DNA from: Flavisolibacter sp.
Lineage (GTDB): Bacteria > Bacteroidota > Bacteroidia > Chitinophagales > Chitinophagaceae
Assembly (NCBI GenBank): GCA_028288675.1
Contig: JAQBNG010000147.1
Coordinates: forward strand, 1-39,553
Direction: 5' to 3'
Length of the DNA: 39,553 bases
Shown: positions 11,367 through 19,842 of the stretch, piece by piece
Numbering within the stretch: the stretch's first letter is position 1
How the letters are laid out: the number at the start of each line of letters is the position of its first letter
The notes under the pieces: model-generated
The model's input: the letters and a program-made list of their open reading frames with translations, nothing else
Told to the model about the DNA's origin: nothing
The model's database searches: none
Program-made: the position numbers and the translations under genes

Positions 11367-12806
11367 TTAAGCTCGCTTTTCTAGTTTTATAACAATGGAT
11401 CTTTTAAAGTCAGGAAGGCTAACAAGTGCAGCTGATTTAGCAGTTGTCCACTTATCCAACCAAGGATCATAAAGATTGACTGCCTTTAAAGAAGAAGCAA
11501 GATTTGAGAAATCGATTTTCTCTTTATTGATAACTTCCGGTGGCAGACCTTTTCTGAACTCTGACTTCCAATCATTCTTAATATCCCGGCACCAGGCTAA
11601 AACTGTTCTTTGTCCAACCAAAGCATAAATGCGGAAACGCTCATGGTACATTTTCACCGGCACAAACTGTTCCTCTACCGGATTAATATTTCGCACTGCG
11701 TTATTAAACCGCTTATAGTGATACCACAGATTGTTTTCGTCAATATAGGTATCCCAATGCCAGCTGTTGCCAGTTCCTGCAGCGCCGGAAAAGAAGGGGG
11801 CGAAAAGCATATCATGCAATAAAGCTCCATCCTTATCTAAGGCATACAGGTCTGAAGAACCGGAATGATTGGCAAGCACCGCACCTACTTCCGCCAATAG
11901 CATTGGCTTTTGAATGTGATAGGAACGTAATTCATTTATTGCATCCGTCGCCAGTACATCCATTGGGGCCGTGCATATATTCAGTGGGGCGCCTTCATCA
12001 ATGTAGCGGTGAATTTGTCCTACATCATTTGAAGGCAATTGATTGATGTACCGGTAGTCATCTCTTCGGCTTTCCATATCAAAACTGCCAAGGCTTTGCA
12101 GCACCAGGTTCTTCTTAAATTTTTGATGGACTTTCGGAAGCATAACAGCATTCCATTCTCTTAATCCATCGCACATGATCCCATTCATCTCGTTCCATAA
12201 TTCCCAGCCGAATACCGCCGGATGATCATTGTAACGCCTTTGCAAAAAATCGATTCTTTTTAGATAAGCTTGTCTACCAGCTTCTGTGTTGATATATTCA
12301 TCAACATTTTTAAATGGTCCGCCATGTTCCGTGTGGTATTGTGGTTTATTAAACCATGCAATGGTATCGGGGATTATCTGGCGGGTATTATCAAGGCAAA
12401 GTTTTATTTTGATTTTATACTTTACAGCCCAGGCTAAAAGTGTATCTATTTTAATTGCTTGTTCTTCGCTATACTCACCGAATTTCTTCTCTACTTCAAA
12501 TAATTTGTTGCTCAACCAAACACGTGCAAAATTGCCACCATTAGCAGAAAGATTCTTTATGTATGATTCCATTGTTGCCATGTCGGCAGCACCGGCTATA
12601 CAAGGTCCATTTACAATAAAAGGTTCGCCACTTGATAACTCAAAATAAAAAGGATTTTTTTTACTAACCGTTACAAAAGCATCATTGAAAGAAAGTGATG
12701 ACTGCCCTTTTACTGATGATATCATTGGTGATAAGGCAAACGCTTTCCTTCCCATTATACCAACGGAAAGAAAGAATGCCTGATCAATAAAATATCGCCT
12801 GTTCAT
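11367..12806 (-). CDS. GH5-like (clan GH-A) glycoside hydrolase, possible Tat substrate
   Basis: A 479-residue TIM-barrel hydrolase. The N-terminus has twin arginines (MNRRYFIDQAFFLS) followed by a weakly hydrophobic stretch, which fits a Tat signal better than a Sec signal. Glu206 in FGWELWNEMNG is the expected acid/base and Glu306 in KPMLLAEVGAV the expected nucleophile, both in clan GH-A spacing. NFARVWLSN and GQIHRYID are further barrel motifs. A C-terminal beta domain ends with YDPWLDKWTT and following strands. The closest families by eye are GH5-type mannanases or glucanases, but the subfamily and substrate cannot be fixed. It is the first enzyme gene after the terminator at 12911-12946, and the next gene starts 3 bases after its stop. 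Confidence 0.75.
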   Translation of the reverse strand: MNRRYFIDQAFFLSVGIMGRKAFALSPMISSVKGQSSLSFNDAFVTVSKKNPFYFELSSGEPFIVNGPCIAGAADMATMESYIKNLSANGGNFARVWLSNKLFEVEKKFGEYSEEQAIKIDTLLAWAVKYKIKIKLCLDNTRQIIPDTIAWFNKPQYHTEHGGPFKNVDEYINTEAGRQAYLKRIDFLQRRYNDHPAVFGWELWNEMNGIMCDGLREWNAVMLPKVHQKFKKNLVLQSLGSFDMESRRDDYRYINQLPSNDVGQIHRYIDEGAPLNICTAPMDVLATDAINELRSYHIQKPMLLAEVGAVLANHSGSSDLYALDKDGALLHDMLFAPFFSGAAGTGNSWHWDTYIDENNLWYHYKRFNNAVRNINPVEEQFVPVKMYHERFRIYALVGQRTVLAWCRDIKNDWKSEFRKGLPPEVINKEKIDFSNLASSLKAVNLYDPWLDKWTTAKSAALVSLPDFKRSIVIKLEKRA

Positions 12807-12910
12807 TGTAGCTCGATTAAATAATGTCCCGCTATTTTTTGAATGTTAATGACCGGGTAAAGTTGGGCTTATAGCAATAGTATACCAGTAGCTGATCCAG
12901 GCAGGAATTT

Positions 12911-12946
12911 AAAAAAAGCCAGAACCAGACAATGTCATGGTTCTGG
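12911..12946 (-). terminator. Intrinsic terminator between susD and the enzyme genes
   Basis: On the minus strand the 9-base arms CCAGAACCA and TGGTTCTGG pair perfectly around a 10-base loop. A run of seven T follows directly. It begins 13 bases after the susD stop codon and ends about 105 bases before the GH5-like start. All the genes lie on the same strand with no other obvious break, so it probably lowers expression of the downstream enzymes relative to the SusCD pair. Confidence 0.85.
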
Positions 12947-12959
12947 TAATATTGATCTA

Positions 12960-14528
12960 TTAATATCCGAAATTTTGGTCTGCCGGTGTAATTAAGCGGT
13001 TTGAATTAAGTTCGTCGGAAGGTATAGGCATCAGCAACAAACGTTTTACTGAAGCTGCATCTGTTGGAAATAAAAAGTCGTTGGTAGCATTGAATTTTGG
13101 ATGGCTATTGTGGCTTTGCAGATAGGCAGAAAGATAGGCTTCACCTCTTCTGCGGGTATCGAAAAACTCATGTCCTTCACTTAATAATTCAATACGGCGC
13201 TCCAACATGATCCGCTGACGAAATACATCTTGCGACATGCCCGACCAATTAGCAGGTGCCACTTCTGTTGTTTCAATAGTGCCATTTCCGTTGGCATCTC
13301 TTGCCCTGGTTAATACCAGGTTGATATACTGGTAAGCACCACCCGGACCCTGTAATTCATTTTCAATCTCCGCCAGCATTAATAAAACATCAGCATAACG
13401 GAAGTAGATAAAATTGCTATTGCTAACCGCTGAAATATAATTCGGATCGGCATATTTTAAAACATACGGATAACCATTGGTAGATGCAGCCGTAGTACTT
13501 GGATAAACCTGGATGGTTACACCGGCATTTGTCTGCAAGCTGTTATAGATGAAAGTGGCGTTAACGCGGGGATCGCCGGGATAGGTGTTCCTAAAATCAT
13601 CAAAAGTTGCTTTATGAGCTCTGACCCTTGCCAACGGACTGGTAGATTGCTTAGGTGTATAAGTGCTATTTGATGGCATCCATGTTTGCGTCAGACCATT
13701 AGCCGGACCACCGGACATGCTAAACTGAATTTCAAAAATAGATTCCTTTGAATTTTCTTTAGTAACATCATAAAGATCTTTAAACGGACGCACCAATGAA
13801 TAAGCATTTGAATTATACACCTGGATGGCTTCATCATAGGCTTTTTGCCAGTAAGGAGATGCCTGATCGTTACCGGCCAATGTCATATAGACTTTTGCCA
13901 GAAGCGCATAAGCAGCCCATTTGTTAGGACGCCCCGTGGCCACTGAACCAGGAGCTGGTAAATTATCTTTTGCTTTTTGAAGATCAGATATCACTTGTTC
14001 ATATATCTTGTCTGCCGGCGTGCGGGCCATATAAAGATCTTCGCTGGTTGTAATATGTAAACGTAAAGGCACGGCACCCCACAGGCGGACATTATTAAAG
14101 TACAAGACTGCCCTGAGGAAATGGCCCTCGCCCAATACTTGCTTTTTAACGGATTCTTTTACAGGGCTTGAACTCATACCATCAATCAATCCATTCACTG
14201 CATTAATGGAAGCGTATGCTTCCCGCCAGGTAGTATTTGCAGCCGCATCTGTAGCTTGTGCCGTCATCTTTGCTATTGGAAGAGTAGCCGTATTATTGGT
14301 CCAGAAAGCACCGGATGCCAGGCTTACATATTGTACGTAACCAAGGCCGAAATAATAGTATGATGCAGTACGCTCATAACAACCGGTGAGGACGGCCTGC
14401 ACACCGGCTTCGGTTTCAAATAAAGTTTTATCATTAAGAAACCCCTGAGGATTTTCTTCAATTGCTTTGGAACAGGACAAAGAAGCGAACCCGATAATAA
14501 CAACTAAGGAATAAATAATTCTTTTCAT
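12960..14528 (-). CDS. SusD/RagB-family glycan-binding lipoprotein
   Basis: A 522-residue SusD-family protein. A lipoprotein signal ends with the lipobox SLSC, placing the acylated cysteine at residue 19. An N-terminal SusD-like region follows (KAIEENPQGFLNDKTLFETEAGVQAVLTGCYE), then TPR-like helices around RGRPNKWAAYALLAKVYMTLAG and FRYADVLLMLAEIENEL. The C-terminus has the usual FDTRRRGEAYL and FPIPSDELNSN-like segment. SusD proteins sit on the cell surface as a lid on the SusC transporter and bind the glycan. The start is 17 bases after the susC stop, the standard pairing. A strong terminator follows its stop codon. Confidence 0.96.
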   Translation of the reverse strand: MKRIIYSLVVIIGFASLSCSKAIEENPQGFLNDKTLFETEAGVQAVLTGCYERTASYYYFGLGYVQYVSLASGAFWTNNTATLPIAKMTAQATDAAANTTWREAYASINAVNGLIDGMSSSPVKESVKKQVLGEGHFLRAVLYFNNVRLWGAVPLRLHITTSEDLYMARTPADKIYEQVISDLQKAKDNLPAPGSVATGRPNKWAAYALLAKVYMTLAGNDQASPYWQKAYDEAIQVYNSNAYSLVRPFKDLYDVTKENSKESIFEIQFSMSGGPANGLTQTWMPSNSTYTPKQSTSPLARVRAHKATFDDFRNTYPGDPRVNATFIYNSLQTNAGVTIQVYPSTTAASTNGYPYVLKYADPNYISAVSNSNFIYFRYADVLLMLAEIENELQGPGGAYQYINLVLTRARDANGNGTIETTEVAPANWSGMSQDVFRQRIMLERRIELLSEGHEFFDTRRRGEAYLSAYLQSHNSHPKFNATNDFLFPTDAASVKRLLLMPIPSDELNSNRLITPADQNFGY

Positions 14529-14545
14529 ATCAATTGATTGATGAA

Positions 14546-17500
14546 TTAAAAATTAACGTTAACGCCAACGGTTACAGAACGGGTGTTTGGATAAGAGCTC
14601 CAGTCAACACCCTTACGTAAAGGATCATTTGTAAAACTGTTTACCTCCGGATCATAACCAGTATAATTAGTTAGAGTCAGTAAGTTTCTGCCGCTCACGA
14701 ACAAATCCAGCCCGCTAATAAATTTTAGGTTCTTCACATTTGGTTTATACCCGAGTGTAACCATGCCAAGGCGCAGGTAACTTCCATCTTCAATAATCCG
14801 GTCCGTGAAATCGCCATTTTTATATAAGAGTCTTGGGTAGGCATTATTTGGCTGCTCAGGCGACCATGCCTGTGTATAAGCATAATCAATTACGTTGGTT
14901 CCGGCTTGTGTATCCTCTAACTTCAAACGGTTGCCATTAGCTATTTTATTACCATAAACACCATTGATGAAAATATTTAATGACAGTTTTTTATACGTTA
15001 CCGTGTTAGAAAAACCATAACTAAATTTCGGATTGGGATCACCTAAGATTACTTTGTCGGCATCGTTGATATTGCCATCGCCATTTTGGTCTACAAAATA
15101 AATGTCGCCTGCCTTCAGGGGTGTACCGGCCAATCTTAATGGATGATCCACTACATCTGCGGCCTGGTAAATGCCTTGTGTCTGATAGCCAAAAAACATT
15201 GCTACGGGATAACCTTCCGCATAAACATTCGCAGGCATTTTAAACTCATTTCCACCAGATACATTAGTTCCCAGGAAAGCGCTTAATATCATGTTGCCAA
15301 ATTTTCCTTCCGGCAAACCAATGTCAGCAATTTTATTTTTGTTGAATGTAATATTGGCGGCAGTTGTCCATCCTATGGTGCCTTGTGATATAATACTGTT
15401 TACCGAAAGTTCCAACCCTTTGTTCTCAACAGAACCCCTGTTTAACCACATAGACGTAAACCCTGTTGAAGTGGGCAGACTGATTTGCTGTAAAAGATCT
15501 TTTGTTTTCTTATGATATAGGTCAACCGTAAAGTTTAAACGGTCACGAAAAAACCCTGCATCAAGACCGATATTAACCTGTTTTGTAGATTCCCATGTCA
15601 GGTCTTTATTGGCAATTAAAGCAGGATTGGCTCCTACCTGTATCGTACCATTGTTAGCAGAATAATAAGCTGCTCTGTAACGGGTAATGGTTTGGTACGG
15701 ACTAATTGCCTGGTTACCTGTAACACCAAAACCTAAACGGGGTTTCAATGTAGAAAAGACATGCATATTTTTAATAAACTCTTCGTCACTGGCTCTCCAT
15801 GCGACTGCTATTGACGGAAAGAACCCCCATTTATTGCCATCTGCGAAACGGCTGGTTCCATCGGCTCTCCCGGTGCCTGTTAATATATACCTGTCCTTAT
15901 AGCTGTATACAACCCTGGCTAAAGCAGAAAGTATGGATGTCTGTGCATGATCTTCCACAAACGGAAGTACACGGGCACCATTACCTAAGCCATGAATGCG
16001 CAATTCTTCTGTGAAGAAATCTTCATTGACTGTCCAGGCATTCTTTACTTTGCTATTATCATAGGTCATCCCCGCCGTTGCGTTAATGCGGCTTTTGCCA
16101 GCGGTTTTATTATACAGCAACATGGCTTCCAGGTTATAGGTAAAATTCTTTAAATCAGAATAACCCAATTGACCATTTGCCGCCTTGCCCTGGCCCAGTA
16201 CTTTTCCAAACCAGCGATGCCTCTCTTTGGCTCTTATATCAGCGCCGCCCAAAACATGGAAAGTAAAAGCTTTAGTAAGTTTATAATCCATGGAAAGCGA
16301 CTGTATAGCACGAAACTCCCTGCTAATATCATCATAGTCTCTTAACCATGCACGAGGCCCTTCGATATCTTCATTTAGATTTGCCAGGGTTGGGCCTAAT
16401 GTATCCATTATGGGCTCTTTAGCCAGCATCTGACGAATGATACTGTTACTGGCGCTACCCATTTGCTCGGTAGATTGTGTCATGGAATTAGTGCGATATA
16501 TAAGACCCGTCCTTGAACTAAATTTCAATTTAGGAGAAATATTTTGCATAACGTTGAACCGAAGATCCACTTGCTTTAAACCAGTGGTAGGGATAACTCC
16601 ATTATTATTTAAAAAGCCTAAGGCCAGAAAATAATTCCCTTTGTCGTTTTTACCGCTGAAGGAAGCCCTGTTATTCGTTGTAATACCCGTGCGAAAAACA
16701 TCGTCCTGCCAGTCAATAGGCTCTATAGTCTTTGGATCATAAACAGGAGTTTGCCCTTGCATAGCCCTTGTTTTATTCCTGAATTCTGCAAAGCTGTAGG
16801 CATCCAAAACCGAGATCTTTTTAGTGACTTGCGCAAATTCTGTAGTTGAAGTAAAATTTACCAAACCCTTTCCCGATTTACCTTGTTTAGTCGTAATCAA
16901 AACCACTCCATTGGCGCCTCTGGAACCGTAGATGGCAGTAGCCGAAGCGTCTTTCAAAATTTCAATACTTTCTATATCCTGCGGATTAATAGCAGTTAGT
17001 CCATTTTGTGCTTCCTGGTAAGAATTACCTGGATTGGTTCCAGCTTTTAATGAATTGTCAACATCCTGCGTAGCAGTATTCATAATGATGCCATCCACCA
17101 CATAAAGAGGCTCACTGCCACCCGTAAATGTGCTGGTACCCCTGATGCGGACATTGACGGCACCACCCGGTGCGGAACTCCCCGAATTTACGGTAACCCC
17201 TGCTGCCCTTCCTTGCAAAAGTTTATCAATAGAAGTGATCTGGGCCGCTTCGTTATCATTAATGGTTACCGAAGTAACAGCACCCGTTAAATCCCGTTTT
17301 CGCACAGTTCCATAACCTACTACCACCACATCATCAAGAGTAGCTTCTTTAATACTCATGCGAATCTCAATAGTTGTTTTTCCCTTTACTGAAATTTCTT
17401 CCGGCATAAAGCCTACGCTGGAAACTATAAGCGAAGGATTTAAGCCAGGTACTGACAAACTAAAATTTCCGTTGGCATCAGTAACCGTTGAAATGCTTCT

Positions 17501-17635
17501 GCCTTTAACAGAAACAGTTGCACCTGACAATGGAAGATTTTTATCATCGGTTACTTTCCCGGTGATCTTCTGTTGTGCTATAAGGGAAACAGGCAACAGG
17601 AAAAGAAGCAAAAGCAAGCAGTAGAAATGTCTCAT
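14546..17635 (-). CDS. SusC/RagA-family TonB-dependent outer-membrane transporter
   Basis: A 1029-residue outer-membrane protein. It has a signal peptide (1-21), a carboxypeptidase-regulatory-like domain (about 23-98, KITGKVTDDKNLPLSGATVSV), a TonB-box segment DDVVVVGYG (101-109) and a plug domain (about 115-225, with GAVTSV, VRIRGTSTF and YVVDGI). A 22-strand barrel reaches the terminal phenylalanine of VGVNVNF. It imports oligosaccharides, with energy from TonB-ExbBD, together with the SusD protein encoded 17 bases downstream. No extra N-terminal secretin/TonB-short (STN) domain is seen, so signalling through an anti-sigma factor is not expected from this protein. It is the first gene of the locus. 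Confidence 0.97.
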   Translation of the reverse strand: MRHFYCLLLLLFLLPVSLIAQQKITGKVTDDKNLPLSGATVSVKGRSISTVTDANGNFSLSVPGLNPSLIVSSVGFMPEEISVKGKTTIEIRMSIKEATLDDVVVVGYGTVRKRDLTGAVTSVTINDNEAAQITSIDKLLQGRAAGVTVNSGSSAPGGAVNVRIRGTSTFTGGSEPLYVVDGIIMNTATQDVDNSLKAGTNPGNSYQEAQNGLTAINPQDIESIEILKDASATAIYGSRGANGVVLITTKQGKSGKGLVNFTSTTEFAQVTKKISVLDAYSFAEFRNKTRAMQGQTPVYDPKTIEPIDWQDDVFRTGITTNNRASFSGKNDKGNYFLALGFLNNNGVIPTTGLKQVDLRFNVMQNISPKLKFSSRTGLIYRTNSMTQSTEQMGSASNSIIRQMLAKEPIMDTLGPTLANLNEDIEGPRAWLRDYDDISREFRAIQSLSMDYKLTKAFTFHVLGGADIRAKERHRWFGKVLGQGKAANGQLGYSDLKNFTYNLEAMLLYNKTAGKSRINATAGMTYDNSKVKNAWTVNEDFFTEELRIHGLGNGARVLPFVEDHAQTSILSALARVVYSYKDRYILTGTGRADGTSRFADGNKWGFFPSIAVAWRASDEEFIKNMHVFSTLKPRLGFGVTGNQAISPYQTITRYRAAYYSANNGTIQVGANPALIANKDLTWESTKQVNIGLDAGFFRDRLNFTVDLYHKKTKDLLQQISLPTSTGFTSMWLNRGSVENKGLELSVNSIISQGTIGWTTAANITFNKNKIADIGLPEGKFGNMILSAFLGTNVSGGNEFKMPANVYAEGYPVAMFFGYQTQGIYQAADVVDHPLRLAGTPLKAGDIYFVDQNGDGNINDADKVILGDPNPKFSYGFSNTVTYKKLSLNIFINGVYGNKIANGNRLKLEDTQAGTNVIDYAYTQAWSPEQPNNAYPRLLYKNGDFTDRIIEDGSYLRLGMVTLGYKPNVKNLKFISGLDLFVSGRNLLTLTNYTGYDPEVNSFTNDPLRKGVDWSSYPNTRSVTVGVNVNF

Positions 17636-18003
17636 TTTGTTTGATTAAAGTAATAGCTAAAGTCTTTCAGCTCAAAGGCAATATTACATTGGCACTATAG
17701 CTGGATGATTATTGAAGTATTGAATAACAATAAAGGTTTTGAAAATTTTCTTGTGCAGCCCGGATCGAAATGTAACCCGCATAATTGGAGATCTTTTTCA
17801 TATAACAATCGTTTTGTGGCATAAATATATATTACTAAATCGTTTTAGCAAAAGATTATTTAAATTTTTTTTACAGTGCTCTTTCCGGCTTAATTTTTCA
17901 AACCATTAAATTGCCTGTCTGTTTTATGGGAGTTGTTTTATTAATTTAAATGAAAAGAATTGCAATTATAAGCGCCGGCATATTTTCCAAGTATGGATCA
18001 GAA
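17636..18003. other. Upstream region of susC, no gene
   Basis: These 368 bases hold no plausible reading frame. They are AT-rich and should contain the promoter for the PUL. I did not find an exact Bacteroidetes TAnnTTTG -7 box on the minus strand. The clearest element is the inverted repeat at 17835-17848, listed separately. Confidence 0.5.
17835..17848. promoter_or_regulatory. LacI-type operator candidate upstream of susC
   Basis: CTAAATCGTTTTAG is an inverted repeat with CTAAA/TTTAG arms around a central CG. Operators of LacI-family sugar regulators usually have this form (AAAnCGnTTT core). It lies about 200 bases upstream of the susC start. No LacI-family gene, hybrid two-component regulator or ECF sigma/anti-sigma pair lies in the window, so the regulator would be encoded elsewhere. 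The assignment rests on form alone. Confidence 0.4.
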
Positions 18004-18033
18004 GGTTTCGGGTTTGAATCCTGACGCTGTTAC
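18004..18033 (+). other. tRNA 3'-end-like remnant (T arm)
   Basis: Positions 18008-18024 fold as a T arm. The 5-base stem TCGGG/CCTGA (one G-U pair) encloses the 7-base loop TTTGAAT, close to the TTCRANY consensus. Seven bases that could be an acceptor strand follow. No matching 5' acceptor, D arm or anticodon arm is visible upstream, so this is at most a broken tRNA. It may equally be a chance match. The terminator at 18045 follows on the same strand, which supports a lost RNA gene. Confidence 0.35.
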
Positions 18034-18044
18034 TACTATAATTT

Positions 18045-18087
18045 AAAACCCTTATCAGGCGCACGTTTGATGAGGGTTTTGATTTTT
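18045..18087 (+). terminator. Intrinsic terminator with no intact gene upstream
   Basis: AAAACCCTTATCA pairs with TGATGAGGGTTTT over 13 positions with one G-U pair and a 10-base loop, followed by ATTTTT. The hairpin is strong in the plus direction. No plus-strand gene ends here. The only upstream candidate is the tRNA-like remnant ending near 18033. It may also insulate the susC upstream region. Confidence 0.75.
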
Positions 18088-18219
18088 AGGGGACCCTGAG
18101 GGAATATTTGAAAAGTTGAAGTAAGGGCTTTATAAATTATGAGGTCATGAATACTTATCGTTCTTCTTACTCAATTAGAATAGTTACATATTTTCGCTTA
18201 CACCTCATTGGTAATTATT

Positions 18220-19385
18220 ATGGCAAAGTCTATTACCCAATATAATGTGTTTGTTGCTTCAACTAGTGACGTGAAAGAAGAAAGGGATAGTTTAGACAAT
18301 ATAATAAATGAAATTAATTTATCGACCGCAAAAATTTTGGACGTTAAACTTGAACTTGTTAGTTAGGAAACACATGTTTACCCGGGCTTTGGTGAAGATG
18401 CCCAGGATGTAATTAATAGTGAGATAAAAGAGGACTATGACATCTTTATCGGAATTCTTTGGAGCAAGTTTGGTACAAAAACAAAAAGATCCGAATCAGG
18501 AACTAAAGAAGAATTCTTAATAGCCTATGATAAGTGGAAAAGGTCGCGGGGGAATGATGTAAAAATTATGTTTTATATTAAAAGCGCTGGTATCCCTGTA
18601 GAGGATATAAATATTGAACAAAATATTGCCTTAAAAGAATTTAAACAAGAAATATCAGACAAAGAGGGGCTGTACTCCACATTTCACGATGTGGAAGAGT
18701 TTCGACAACTTTAAAAATTCACTTGGTTAATGCCCTAAGTGATCTAGTCAAAAGAAAAATATTGAAGCGACCCCTGAAAAGCTACTCACAATACCTGATA
18801 CATCACTACGGCCAAATGATGAAAATGGGATTAAGAATTAGGTTTATTGGAAACAATGGAAGTCGCATATGATAAACTTAATGATAGTAGCGAAGCGCTT
18901 TAAATATTGGGAGGATTTTGAACGAGTTAACACTAAAAACTGATGAGAGGACTAAATCATTAAACAGGTTATCTGGTTCTTCAGAATCGGTAAGAATTAG
19001 AGAAAGCAAAAGAGTAATAGATAAGTCGGCGGAAGATATAATGAACTTCGTCAGTAGAACAAGACTTGAAATTGCAATTTATAAAGACTTGTTTGAATCT
19101 GGGTTTAACGCACTAGTTAACGCATACTCAATATGGAAAGCTTATTTTAAAGATTCAGAGGAGTTATCAAAAGCTAAGGAATCAGTATTGCAACTAAAGG
19201 GCATTACCTTAAACACGATCAACTTAGTTGTAATCTATAGAGGTATTCTGGTTTCATTTCCTAATATGACGACTTCATTTAGTAAAGCTAAAAAACAGGC
19301 TTTGAATGTGCTTGATGATTTAATTAGAAAGTTTGAATTCATTGTTCAACTGGTAGATGAGTTTGAAAAAGGGGATAACAACTAA
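18220..19385 (+). pseudogene. DUF4062-domain protein, broken by a stop and frameshifts
   Basis: The frame from ATG 18220 encodes a DUF4062 N-terminus: QYNVFVASTSDVKEERD, then a stop (TAG, 18364-18366). It continues in the same frame with VINSEIKEDYDIFIGILWSKFGT and ESGTKEEFLIAYDKW, both family hallmarks. Near 18710 the frame shifts: the expected LLKIHLVNALSDLVKRK continues in another frame. A further shift precedes the last segment. That segment (18918-19385, 155 codons) is open and helical (SAEDIMNFVSRTRLEIAIYKDLF) and reads as the C-terminal part of the same protein. DUF4062 domains occur at the N-terminus of several NTPase and signalling or defence-type proteins. This copy cannot make a full product, though the 3' segment might be translated alone. 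Confidence 0.8.
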
Positions 19386-19540
19386 GGGTGCAAGTGCAAA
19401 TATTTTTAATTCTTATGGCAGTCAATAGCCCTTTTATTTTCTTGTTTTATAAGCCTTATCCATTCAGTAACAGCTATAGAAACTCAAAAGCTTTTTGTTG
19501 TGTAGTGCAGAAAGAACGGCAACATTGGTAGCTTATTAAA

Positions 19541-19560
19541 AAAGAGGCTTTCGCCCCTTT
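19541..19560 (-). terminator. Terminator after the small cysteine-pair ORFs
   Basis: On the minus strand AAAGGGGC and GCCTCTTT pair with one G-U around a GAAA tetraloop, followed by further T residues in 19535-19540. It starts four bases past the stop codon at 19565. The position argues that the tiny ORF at 19565-19759 is, or recently was, a real gene. Confidence 0.8.
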
Positions 19561-19564
19561 ACTT

Positions 19565-19759
19565 TTATACAATTCCAAAATTGTCACATTCTCCGCAGTA
19601 CGTAACCCATCCATCTTTAATAGGGAACCTCTTTTTAATAAGTGTTTGGGTTTCTTTATCAAGCTCCGAAGAATGACAGATTTCTTTTAAATCGTTGCAA
19701 GCATAACATAACCCGTACTTGTCTGCAATTGCTTTAGGTATTGGTATAGGATTATTCAT
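19565..19759 (-). CDS. Small cysteine-pair protein, probable zinc ribbon
   Basis: A 64-residue protein with two CxxC pairs: YGLCYACNDL near the start and YCGECDNFG near the end, plus one cysteine between (EICHSSE). Four-cysteine spacing of this kind usually binds zinc. I do not recognise a family. Its start codon overlaps the stop of the upstream 28-codon ORF (ATGA overlap at 19756-19759), and a strong terminator follows its stop. These two features support it being a true gene. Function unknown; small zinc-ribbon proteins are common in mobile or phage-derived regions, and the region around it is decayed. Confidence 0.5.
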   Translation of the reverse strand: MNNPIPIPKAIADKYGLCYACNDLKEICHSSELDKETQTLIKKRFPIKDGWVTYCGECDNFGIV

Positions 19760-19842
19760 TTTGTATCAGTATTTAGATGATAATAGAAGTCACATTTTTT
19801 GCAGTATAAAAGCAGGTCTTTTTCTTCATGAATGCGAATCAT
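19756..19842 (-). CDS. 28-residue ORF with a CxxC motif, overlapping the next gene
   Basis: The frame from ATG at 19842 reads MIRIHEEKDLLLYCKKCDFY and eight more residues. The YCKKC pair is like one half of a zinc knuckle. Its TGA shares bases with the ATG of the 64-residue ORF, a classic coupled arrangement. It is very short and its upstream part lies in the repeat at 19851, so it may be the truncated tail of a longer gene. No family recognised. Confidence 0.3.
   Translation of the reverse strand: MIRIHEEKDLLLYCKKCDFYYHLNTDTK

Noticed and set aside
19474-19662. Minus-strand 62-codon ORF overlapping the 64-residue zinc-ribbon-like gene
   Set aside because: It reads through the terminator at 19541-19560 in another frame and lacks family features.
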